From Chloroflexota bacterium (lineage in GTDB: Bacteria > Chloroflexota > Limnocylindria > Limnocylindrales > CSP1-4), in the NCBI GenBank assembly GCA_013696945.1, contig JACCXQ010000255.1, positions 1 through 10,727 of the forward strand: a stretch of DNA of 10,727 bases, in the 5' to 3' direction. Both the position numbers and the translations under genes were made by a program. Numbering within the stretch: position 1 is the stretch's first letter; each line of letters starts with the position of its first letter. The notes under the pieces are model-generated. The model was not told where the DNA came from, did not search any database, and was given only the letters and a program-made list of their open reading frames with translations. Of this stretch, positions 4,934 to 10,727 are shown piece after piece.

Positions 4934-6141
4934 CGCTGGCGGCGGCACCGTTCGGCGTGGGGCTCCTCACACTCGTTGCCCTGGAGGCCTTCGGCGGTAT
5001 GGCCGTGACCGCGCGTGGCTCGTACGTCTCGGTCATCCTTGGTCTTGCGCTGGTGGCCTCCGTAGCGGGGCTGGCGCTACCTCGCCTGGGTGCCATCGTA
5101 GGCTCGCTCGTTCGCTCGATGGTCGTGACCGTGCTAGTGGCCATGGGCCTCACGGCGGCCGCGATCACCCTATCGATGGCTGCGACGTTCCTGCCTCCGC
5201 CGGAGCTCCGCATCCTGTTCATCCTCTTCCTGTATGGCGCCGTGCTCGGCGTGGTCCTGGAGCTGTCCGTGGCCCATGCGCTTACCGGGGACCTTCGCCG
5301 GCTGCACCAGGCCGTCCGGCGCATCGCCGGCGGAGACTATTCCGCCCGTGCCCAGATCGATCGCCTCGATGAGGTCGGCGAAGCCGCTCTTGTCATCGAC
5401 CGGATGGCCCAGCGATTGGACGAGATGGACCGGGAGCGCGCCCACGCCCATTCATCGCGTGAGGCTTTCCTGACCGCAGTGGGCCATGACCTCCGGACGC
5501 CGCTGGCCGCGTTGCGTGCCGGCGTGGAGGCGCTGGAGGATGGACTGGCGCCGGATCCGGAGCGCTACCTGGCCGCGATGCGACGTGACCTCGAGGCACT
5601 TGCAGCCCTTGTTGACGATCTGTTCCTGCTGGCCCGCCTGGAGGGGGGTCACCTGACCTTTCCACGAGCCCCTGTCGATCTTGCCGAGTTGGCCGATGAA
5701 GCCGTCGAGGCGCTCTCTCCGGTCGCTCGCCAACGGGACATCCGAGTCCGTCTCGAAACCTCCGGACACGTGTACACCGTCGGAGGGTCCCAGGAGCTAT
5801 CGCGTACGGTCCGGAACCTGTTGGACAACGCCATCCGCCACTCCCCATCGGCGAGTGAGGTGGTCGTGCAGGTGGCGGAGTCAGACGGTCCCGTGGTCCG
5901 CATCATCGACCAGGGCCCTGGGTTCCCGGACGATGGCCGCGAGTCCCTCTTCGACGGCCTCACGCGCGCGGCGGCGTCCGCGTCGGACGGACGGACGGCG
6001 GGCGGCACCGGACTGGGTCTCGCCATCGCGAAGCGGTTGGTAGAGGCCCATGACGGCCGGATCTGGATCGAGCCCGGGCCGGGCGGCCGGATCAGCTTTC
6101 GGGTACCGACTTATCGGGGCGAGGTTTCGGACGGTCATTGA
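4903..6141 (+). CDS. Membrane sensor histidine kinase (HAMP, HisKA, HATPase_c)
   Basis: A 412-residue kinase that should phosphorylate the regulator encoded just upstream. Four hydrophobic segments (about residues 8-30, 42-62, 66-95, 102-125) with very short loops replace a large extracellular sensor domain, so the signal is probably sensed in or at the membrane. A HAMP linker follows (LTGDLRRLHQAVRRIAGGDYSARAQ, about 126-180). The H box FLTAVGHDLRTPLAALRAG carries phosphoacceptor H195. The ATPase domain shows the N box RNLLDNAIRHSP (N305, N309), G1 IDQGPGFPDD, F box LFDGLTRA and G2 GGTGLGLAIAKRLVEAHDG. All catalytic motifs look intact. The ATG at 4903 has an AGGA five bases upstream and lies within the regulator's last codons, typical of translational coupling. 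Its stop codon overlaps the second dyad. Confidence 0.94.
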   Translation: MGGRLPVRALTLAAAPFGVGLLTLVALEAFGGMAVTARGSYVSVILGLALVASVAGLALPRLGAIVGSLVRSMVVTVLVAMGLTAAAITLSMAATFLPPPELRILFILFLYGAVLGVVLELSVAHALTGDLRRLHQAVRRIAGGDYSARAQIDRLDEVGEAALVIDRMAQRLDEMDRERAHAHSSREAFLTAVGHDLRTPLAALRAGVEALEDGLAPDPERYLAAMRRDLEALAALVDDLFLLARLEGGHLTFPRAPVDLAELADEAVEALSPVARQRDIRVRLETSGHVYTVGGSQELSRTVRNLLDNAIRHSPSASEVVVQVAESDGPVVRIIDQGPGFPDDGRESLFDGLTRAAASASDGRTAGGTGLGLAIAKRLVEAHDGRIWIEPGPGGRISFRVPTYRGEVSDGH

Positions 6142-6158
6142 ACGTTCCGGGCTCGTTC
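6140..6158. promoter_or_regulatory. Second copy of the 19-bp dyad, before the exported-protein gene
   Basis: GAACGTTCCGGGCTCGTTC is identical to the 4122-4140 site at 16 of 19 positions. Its left half is perfect, its right half has two changes (CT for AA), and the outer GAAC/GTTC arms are kept. It overlaps the last bases of the kinase gene and lies about 107-125 bases before GTG 6265. No clear TANNNT box lies between it and that gene. Confidence 0.45.
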
Positions 6159-6264
6159 ATCAGCCGGTGGCATTGGGTTCAGGGGTCCGTCGGACAGTGT
6201 ACCGACACGAACGCCGGTCCGGAGACCCATCCGGTCGTGCTCGTGAACGCTAAGGGGACCGAAC

Positions 6265-7476
6265 GTGTCCTATCCCATCGCCCGGCGGGCGCTCGTCCGC
6301 GGCGCAGCGCTCGTCGGGGCTCTTGCTCTCGCGACCACTGGACTCATGCCCACAGTGGCGCGAGACCCGCTGCCGCCTCCTTCCTCGACCGGCACGAACA
6401 TCCCGCTCACCTATCAGGGCCCACCGCCCTCGGAGGTCGACAAGAACCTCGTTGGTCCGGTCAAACTGCTCCGTGCCGGGACGGTCAACCAAGACGCGTT
6501 CACCGTGACGCTGCCTCTCTACCGCGGCCAGCTGACGAACGGCAAGAACGTGTGGTACATCCTGACCGACACGACCGACGAGCGGAACGCCGAGGCGCTT
6601 GGCCTCAACTTCTCGGCCAAGCTTAACTATGCCGCCATCGGCATGTCGGTGCGCAACGGTTGGATCCGCGAGGACGGCACCCTGGAGTTCGACCGCGGTG
6701 CGGTGGACTTCTCCCCGGAGCGCAGTGTCGTGCCCGGCGATGCTCCTGACTACTTCCCGCCCGCGTCGGCTCAGCCGGGGTCTGTCGGCAACGCCGAGTA
6801 CACGCCGTTGGTCAAGATCCGCAATGCAGGCGACCACATCTATAACGCCCCGGTGGTGGCCTTCGACGTCCCTGCCGGCCGGATCGACTTCTGTGACGGG
6901 GATCCGGACTACAGCCTGGTCCATGACCGCGTGGTGAGTATCTGCCCGGACGGCAAGCGAGGCGGCACGGTCACTCTCCAGATGACGCCGATCTTCAGCT
7001 TCGCGAAGCCTTCCGCGTACATCAGCACGGAGGCGTCCGACCCGGTCGTCGCGGCTCTCGATGCCGGGACCTTCGCGCCGTCTCTGGGCGACGTCCCGGT
7101 CGGCGCGGATGACGGCGCCTTCAGCGCGGTCGAACGACTCTTCCCGATCGCCAATGGGCCGACCGGCGCCGATAACCCACAGCGCCAGGGCCTCAACAGC
7201 GCTTTGTCCGATGTGGGCAAGGATGGCAAGCCACTGCCACCCGTCCATGTGATCGGCGGACTCCCCACGGTCGCGCTCGACTACAGCCCGCTTTGGGATC
7301 TCAATCTCGGCGAGTGGACCCAGGAGGCGATCGACAAGGGCTATCGGTCGCGCCTCATCGACGAGTTCCAGCTGCTCGAGTTCGTGCGCCAGGGCTGGCT
7401 GACGGGACCGGGTGGAGCCAAGTTCGGCTCGACCGGCATCGTGGTCAACTGCCCCATCGTCATGCGCTTCCTGTAA
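6265..7476 (+). CDS. Exported protein of unknown function
   Basis: A 403-residue protein. The first 30 or so residues form a signal peptide: MSYPIARRALVRG, a hydrophobic core GAALVGALALATTGL, then a likely cleavage near PTVA. The Arg pair is not followed by a clear Tat motif, so Sec export is more likely. The mature part opens with a Pro/Ser-rich linker, followed by a domain whose string VWYILTDTTDERNAEALGLNFSAKL recalls exported bacterial domains of unknown function (possibly DUF7482-like; not verified). It has only three cysteines: two at DFCDGDPDY and SICPDGK, close enough for a disulfide, and one near the end (VNCPIV). There is no membrane anchor, enzyme motif or lipobox. Start GTG 6265 is supported by AAGGGGA six bases upstream. 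It follows the kinase by 123 bases and the dyad at 6140-6158, which hints at control by the two-component system. Confidence 0.75.
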   Translation: MSYPIARRALVRGAALVGALALATTGLMPTVARDPLPPPSSTGTNIPLTYQGPPPSEVDKNLVGPVKLLRAGTVNQDAFTVTLPLYRGQLTNGKNVWYILTDTTDERNAEALGLNFSAKLNYAAIGMSVRNGWIREDGTLEFDRGAVDFSPERSVVPGDAPDYFPPASAQPGSVGNAEYTPLVKIRNAGDHIYNAPVVAFDVPAGRIDFCDGDPDYSLVHDRVVSICPDGKRGGTVTLQMTPIFSFAKPSAYISTEASDPVVAALDAGTFAPSLGDVPVGADDGAFSAVERLFPIANGPTGADNPQRQGLNSALSDVGKDGKPLPPVHVIGGLPTVALDYSPLWDLNLGEWTQEAIDKGYRSRLIDEFQLLEFVRQGWLTGPGGAKFGSTGIVVNCPIVMRFL

Positions 7477-7496
7477 CAGCCGGAGCGCCCCTCATC

Positions 7497-7529
7497 ATGC
7501 CCCGCCGGCTGCTGCCGGCGGGGCATCTT
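7497..7529. terminator. Strong hairpin terminator between convergent genes
   Basis: A perfect 13-bp stem ATGCCCCGCCGGC/GCCGGCGGGGCAT with a TGCT tetraloop, followed by CTT on the + strand. It is the strongest hairpin in the window and lies 21 bases after the exported-protein stop. The - strand gene ending at 7612 faces it, so it probably serves both. A perfect 12-bp palindrome CGGTCATGACCG (7585-7596) lies in the rest of the gap. Confidence 0.85.
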
Positions 7530-7611
7530 GGCGTCGATGGAGCCGCCGCGGGACACGTCGAGCGCGCTACCTGCCCGGATGACGCGGTCATGACCGGCGA
7601 GCGTGTTGGCC

Positions 7612-8220
7612 CTAGCGGACGTTGACGAGCGGCGCCTCCGCGGAGGGCCGCCAGCGGGCCCACGTCACCACCCCCGCCACCAGCGCGCCCCCGCCCGCGA
7701 CCGCGATGTCGGCAACGGTGTCCTCGTGCGACAGGCCGAGGCCCTTGAAGCCGACCTTCTCGGCAACGTGCTCCATCAGCTCCCACGCCAGCTCGCCACC
7801 GATCCCGAAGGCAACTGCCGCGCCAGCCGACAGCGCCCGTGACTCCATGTACGGCGAGATCACGGCTCCGAAGAGGGACGACAGCACGGCCGTGTTGACG
7901 CCGTGCACCACATCGTCCAGTCGGGCGTCGTCATAGATGCCGAGCGAATTGCCGCCCGCGTCGATGAGCAACGGGACGGTGACTGCCAGATCAGCCGCCA
8001 CGGGATACCGCGCCGCGCGTCCTGTCAGCGACCACCAGGCCGGCACGAGGCCTAGGCCGCCGACGTAGCCGACGGCGCGGATCCGCATGCCCTTGCCCTT
8101 GTACTTCGGGTCGTCGGGACGAACGGCACCCTCGACGGCATACGCGAACGTCAGCGTCTTCGTCAGCGCGAGCGCGATCCACCCGAGCCCACGGAGCGCC
8201 TGGCGCACTCCCCCTGTCAC
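7612..8220 (-). CDS. YjdF/DUF2238-like integral membrane protein
   Basis: A 202-residue hydrophobic protein with about five membrane segments: roughly residues 10-30, 48-66, 74-90, 108-124 and 172-188, with a shorter 130-150 helix. The polar residues that recur in the DUF2238/YjdF group are visible inside or beside helices: D87 in LLIDAGGNSLGIYDD, DDVVHG (D102, D103, H106), E143 and E147 in GGELAWELMEH, and D167/D171 in EDTVADIAVAGGGA. The family has no proven biochemical function. The GTG at 8220 lies 18 bases after the thyX stop on the same strand, with no clear ribosome-binding site, so it is probably cotranscribed and translationally coupled to thyX. A more internal GTG at residue 5 is possible. 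Its last 40 bases are echoed by the relic at 3983-4035. Confidence 0.72.
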   Translation of the reverse strand: MTGGVRQALRGLGWIALALTKTLTFAYAVEGAVRPDDPKYKGKGMRIRAVGYVGGLGLVPAWWSLTGRAARYPVAADLAVTVPLLIDAGGNSLGIYDDARLDDVVHGVNTAVLSSLFGAVISPYMESRALSAGAAVAFGIGGELAWELMEHVAEKVGFKGLGLSHEDTVADIAVAGGGALVAGVVTWARWRPSAEAPLVNVR

Positions 8221-8238
8221 GTGCCGGCGCTCAGACGA

Positions 8239-9138
8239 TCAGACGGTCGGGAGCTCGCGGCCAGCCTGGCGGGCGGCGGCGCGTTTCTCCGCCCACGCGG
8301 CGAGCACGTTGTCCTTGTGCGGCCGGATCGGGCAATGCTCATCGCGGTTCCGATCCTCGTCGCAGTAGCCCAGCGGCACGCATTTGGGCGCCAGGAACGA
8401 GCCAAGGAACGGGCTGACGTTGAACACCTCGTGGCGGATGAGCTGGAAGAGACGCCGGATCTCCCACTGCGCCATCGTGCAGAGCCGCAGCCCGGACATG
8501 TGGATGAGCGAGCGCAGATTGGCCGTCATGATCAGGTTCGTCCGTGTCGCGTTGGGCATCACGAAGCGCGCGTCCTCCCCGGGGATGCCCGCCTCGAGCA
8601 TCTCGCCGTAGAAGGCGAGCGAGTCGTCCATCTCGGCCACGAACCGCTCGCGGAGCTCGGGTGGCGCATCGGCGATCGTTCCGGGGACCATGTACGACGG
8701 CTGCTTGTAGTCGAGGTAGCGCTGGGACTGCTGGTCGAATGCCACGCCGGCCCGATGGCGCACCAGCTGGTGGCTGAGCGTCCGGGTCACGCCGCTGATC
8801 CCGAACGTGAAGACGATGTGCTCGATGGTGGAGCCGTGGCCGGACTCGATGACGCGGCGGATGAGATCCTGCTGCTTGTCAGTGGCCACACGCCCGCTCG
8901 TGGCGCGATCGAAGATGTCCTGCGGCTCGAGCTCGCTGTAGCAGGTCCGGCACGCGGTGTAGATGAGCGGCAGGTAGTAGTGCTCGGCGATCTCCCGCGT
9001 CGGGAATAAGAGAGTCGCGCGCATGCCCAGCTCGCGAGTGGCGGGGCTGCGCGGCGTGGCGGTCTTCGCCGCGGGGGCGGCCGCCGGGCCGGGAGCGGGT
9101 GCGGGTGATGCGACGGGTGCGGGCTCGCTGACGGCCAT
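8239..9138 (-). CDS. thyX: Flavin-dependent thymidylate synthase ThyX with N-terminal extension
   Basis: Makes dTMP from dUMP using FAD, NADPH and methylenetetrahydrofolate, in place of ThyA; cytoplasmic. The core runs from about residue 39 (MRATLLFPTREIAEHYYLP). The signature is at R127-H128-R129 (QLVRHRAGVAFDQQSQRY) with the catalytic-site S138; ESGHGSTIEHIVFTF (FAD/substrate contact) and TNLIMTANLRSLIHMSGLRLCTMAQWEIR also match the family. Eight residues separate RHR from the Ser; the textbook spacing is seven. The C-terminus has three cysteines (KCVPLGYCDEDRNRDEHC), possibly a metal or disulfide site. Residues 1-38 are a Pro/Ala-rich low-complexity extension; ATG 9138 is preferred over the internal ATG 9024 because a TACCCT box stands six bases before it. 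The YjdF-like gene follows in the same transcript. Confidence 0.95.
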   Translation of the reverse strand: MAVSEPAPVASPAPAPGPAAAPAAKTATPRSPATRELGMRATLLFPTREIAEHYYLPLIYTACRTCYSELEPQDIFDRATSGRVATDKQQDLIRRVIESGHGSTIEHIVFTFGISGVTRTLSHQLVRHRAGVAFDQQSQRYLDYKQPSYMVPGTIADAPPELRERFVAEMDDSLAFYGEMLEAGIPGEDARFVMPNATRTNLIMTANLRSLIHMSGLRLCTMAQWEIRRLFQLIRHEVFNVSPFLGSFLAPKCVPLGYCDEDRNRDEHCPIRPHKDNVLAAWAEKRAAARQAGRELPTV

Positions 9139-9144
9139 CGGCCT

Positions 9145-9150
9145 AGGGTA
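9145..9150 (-). promoter_or_regulatory. -10 box (TACCCT) for leaderless thyX
   Basis: On the - strand TACCCT-AGGCCG-ATG gives a TANNNT box ending six bases before the thyX start, the same geometry as at the response regulator. No ribosome-binding site is present and the -35 zone is poor. Confidence 0.55.
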
Positions 9151-9180
9151 CGTCGTCAGGCGCGCGACGGCCGGGAACGG

Positions 9181-10389
9181 TCAGCCGATGACCCGCTGGC
9201 CGTCGACGTAGACGGCCTCGATCCGCTCCGAAATGCTGGCCAGGTCGAGCGCATCACCGTCGACGACGACGATGTCGGCGACCTTCCCGGCCTCCAGCGT
9301 GCCGAGCCGGTCGGCGACTCCCAGGAGCTCGGCCGCCGAGGAGGTCGTTGCACGGAGGACCTGCTCCGGGGTCATGCCGCCCTCGGCCATCAGCGGCAGC
9401 TCCCGGAGGTTCTGGCCGTGCGGCGTGACGCCGCTGTCAGTGCCCATCGCGATCCGCACGCCAGCCTCGACGGCGCGGCGGAAGGACTCCCGATGGATAT
9501 CGACCACCTCTCGGGCCTTCCGTTTGGAATCCTCGGGGATCGCCGCGCCGGCATCGGCTGCTGCGAGGACGCCACGCGGCGCGACGAGCGTCGGGACCAG
9601 GAACGTCCCGCGCTCCAGCATCAGCTCGATGGCCTCGTCGTCGAGGAAGATGCCGTGCTCGATCGAGCGGATCCCGGCGCGGACCGCGTTCTTGATGCCA
9701 TCGGTCGCCTGCGCGTGGGCCATCACTGCGATGCCGGCTGAGTCGGCCTCGGCGACCAGCACGCTCAGCTCATCGGGTCGGAAGTGCGCGTGGCGAGGAT
9801 CGTCGCGCGGAGACAGGACGCCGCCGGAAGTGGCGACCTTGATCACATCGGCACCGGCGCGGATCAATGCGCGTACGGCACGCCGCATCTCATCCGGGCC
9901 GTCGACCATGCCGGATGGCGCTCCGGGATGGTCGATCCCGAACGGCGTCGGGACCATCGCGCCCGACACGTACCAGTCGTCACCGTGGCCGCCGGTCTGG
10001 GAGAGCATCCGGATCGAGATCTGCATCCGCGGACCCGCGATGAGCCCATCCTCGACCGCCTGCTTCACCCCGAGGTCAGCGCCGCCCGCATCGCGGACCG
10101 AGGTGATCCCCGTCCGCAGCGTCGCGTCGAGGTTCTTCATCGCGACGTAGAACTGGTACGAGAACGGGGTCTGGACGTGCCGCCACAGGTCGATATGGTC
10201 GAGCATCACGTGGGTGTGGCAGTCGAAGAGTCCCGGCAGCAGCGTCCTGCCCGAGCAGTCGACACGTTCGTCGCCATCCAGGCCGGACCCGACGTCGACG
10301 ATCCGCCCATCCTCGACCACGAGATCCGCCGGAGCCGGCGCGGAGCCAAGCCCGTCAAAGACCCGCCCGCCACCGAAGACGACCCGCAT
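9181..10389 (-). CDS. Metal-dependent amidohydrolase, prolidase-like group
   Basis: A 402-residue member of the amidohydrolase superfamily (TIM barrel, two zinc ions), closest by eye to the Xaa-Pro dipeptidase/imidazolonepropionase-related group; substrate not predictable. Residues: LLPGLFDCHTHV carries the metal pair H58/H60; ADVIKVATSGGVLS holds the likely carboxylated bridging Lys (K184); VMAHAQ (H225) and SIEHGIF (H245) supply the other metal ligands; MGTDSG (D318) is the catalytic Asp. The C-terminal GTLEAGKVADIVVVDGDAL strand returns to the small beta-domain formed with residues 1-50. No signal peptide, so it should be cytoplasmic. Start: AGGAGG lies six bases before ATG 10389. The upstream ATGATG (10408-10413), which overlaps the previous stop, has no such site. 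It follows the TrkA-C gene by 20 bases and is probably cotranscribed with it. Confidence 0.88.
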   Translation of the reverse strand: MRVVFGGGRVFDGLGSAPAPADLVVEDGRIVDVGSGLDGDERVDCSGRTLLPGLFDCHTHVMLDHIDLWRHVQTPFSYQFYVAMKNLDATLRTGITSVRDAGGADLGVKQAVEDGLIAGPRMQISIRMLSQTGGHGDDWYVSGAMVPTPFGIDHPGAPSGMVDGPDEMRRAVRALIRAGADVIKVATSGGVLSPRDDPRHAHFRPDELSVLVAEADSAGIAVMAHAQATDGIKNAVRAGIRSIEHGIFLDDEAIELMLERGTFLVPTLVAPRGVLAAADAGAAIPEDSKRKAREVVDIHRESFRRAVEAGVRIAMGTDSGVTPHGQNLRELPLMAEGGMTPEQVLRATTSSAAELLGVADRLGTLEAGKVADIVVVDGDALDLASISERIEAVYVDGQRVIG

Positions 10390-10395
10390 CCCCGA

Positions 10396-10401
10396 CCTCC
10401 T
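10396..10401 (-). promoter_or_regulatory. Strong ribosome-binding site fixing the amidohydrolase start
   Basis: A consensus AGGAGG on the - strand, six bases before ATG 10389. It decides against the more upstream ATG pair at 10408-10413. It is one of the few strong sites in the window. Confidence 0.8.
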
Positions 10402-10409
10402 CGTCGCCA

Positions 10410-10727
10410 TCATTCGCGTAGTTCGCGCAGGCGGTCCGACGCGCCCGACACGATGAGCCCATCGCCGGCCTCGATGCGCCGGTCGGCCGGCGGGGTCGCC
10501 TCGTGGCGGCCGTGCCCGCGAACGACTGCCATCGTGTGGATCCCCTCGTCGCGGAGTTGGCCGATCGTCCGGCCCTCCAATGGATCGCCGGGACCTATCT
10601 CCAGCTCCTCGATGGCGAACGCCAGCTCGCCCCTCGAGAGCGCGGCGTCGATGAAGTCGACCACCCGCGGCCGCGTCGCGAGCTCAGCGATGCGGTGTCC
10701 GGCCATCGTGTACGGCGAGACAGCGCG
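10410..10727 (-). CDS. TrkA-C (RCK_C) domain of a K+ channel or transporter, C-terminal fragment
   Basis: The last 105 codons of a longer protein whose 5' part lies beyond the right edge; the frame is open through the edge (RAVSPYTMAGHRIAELATRPRVVDFID). This junction is the usual link from a TrkA-N/RCK_N nucleotide-binding fold to the following TrkA-C domain. The domain itself shows the family pattern: IEELEIGPGDPLEGRTIGQL, then IHTMAVVRG, then RIEAGDGLIVSGASDRLREL. Such proteins gate potassium channels or Trk/Ktr transporters by ligand binding at the inner membrane face. Whether the missing part has a channel pore or is a stand-alone gating subunit cannot be told. The ATG at 10706 is internal, not the true start. 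Confidence 0.88.
   Translation of the reverse strand, partial: RAVSPYTMAGHRIAELATRPRVVDFIDAALSRGELAFAIEELEIGPGDPLEGRTIGQLRDEGIHTMAVVRGHGRHEATPPADRRIEAGDGLIVSGASDRLRELRE

Noticed and set aside
10390..10413. ATG 10413 as amidohydrolase start, overlapping the previous stop as ATGA
   Set aside because: It lacks a ribosome-binding site, adds eight unconserved residues, and the AGGAGG six bases before ATG 10389 falls inside that extension.

Overview
High-GC bacterial chromosome segment of about 10.7 kb with ordinary housekeeping and accessory genes. GC-rich third positions, several apparently leaderless transcripts (a TANNNT -10 box 6-7 nt before the start codon), a ThyX-type thymidylate synthase with a cysteine-bearing C-terminus, and exported and RDD proteins of this style fit an uncultured Chloroflexota or a deep actinobacterial-like lineage. 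The phylum is an inference; there is no rRNA or other marker to settle it. I see no CRISPR array, tRNA, rRNA, prophage or insertion sequence.

Layout. Left part, + strand: the 3' end of moaA (1-269); a PRC-barrel-like plus DUF2382 stress protein (483-1166) closed by a hairpin; a promoter, a possible 33-codon leader ORF (1292-1393) and an RDD-family membrane protein with a proline-rich head (1406-2116). A 1 kb gene-poor stretch follows (2117-3114), rich in tandem and direct repeats and hairpins. It ends at a leaderless purine nucleoside phosphorylase (3115-3966).

Centre, + strand: an OmpR-type response regulator (4196-4933) overlaps its histidine kinase (4903-6141), and a 403-aa exported protein of unknown function follows (6265-7476). 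A 19-bp dyad lies upstream of the regulator promoter and a related copy lies at the kinase stop codon, just before the exported protein. Together they suggest a small autoregulated signalling unit with the exported protein as a target. Between the phosphorylase and the regulator is a frameshifted relic resembling the 3' end of the gene at 7612-8220.

Right part, - strand: a YjdF/DUF2238-like membrane protein (7612-8220) downstream of thyX (8239-9138, apparently leaderless), then a metal-dependent amidohydrolase of the prolidase-like group (9181-10389), which follows the truncated end of a TrkA-C (RCK_C) potassium-channel or transport protein (10410-10727). The exported-protein gene and the YjdF-like gene converge on a strong hairpin terminator at 7497-7529.

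Most genes are recognisable family members. The less ordinary parts are the 19-bp dyad pair around the two-component system, the recurring leaderless promoters, the leader ORF before the RDD gene, the gene relic, the one-residue-longer ThyX signature and the structured 1 kb gap.
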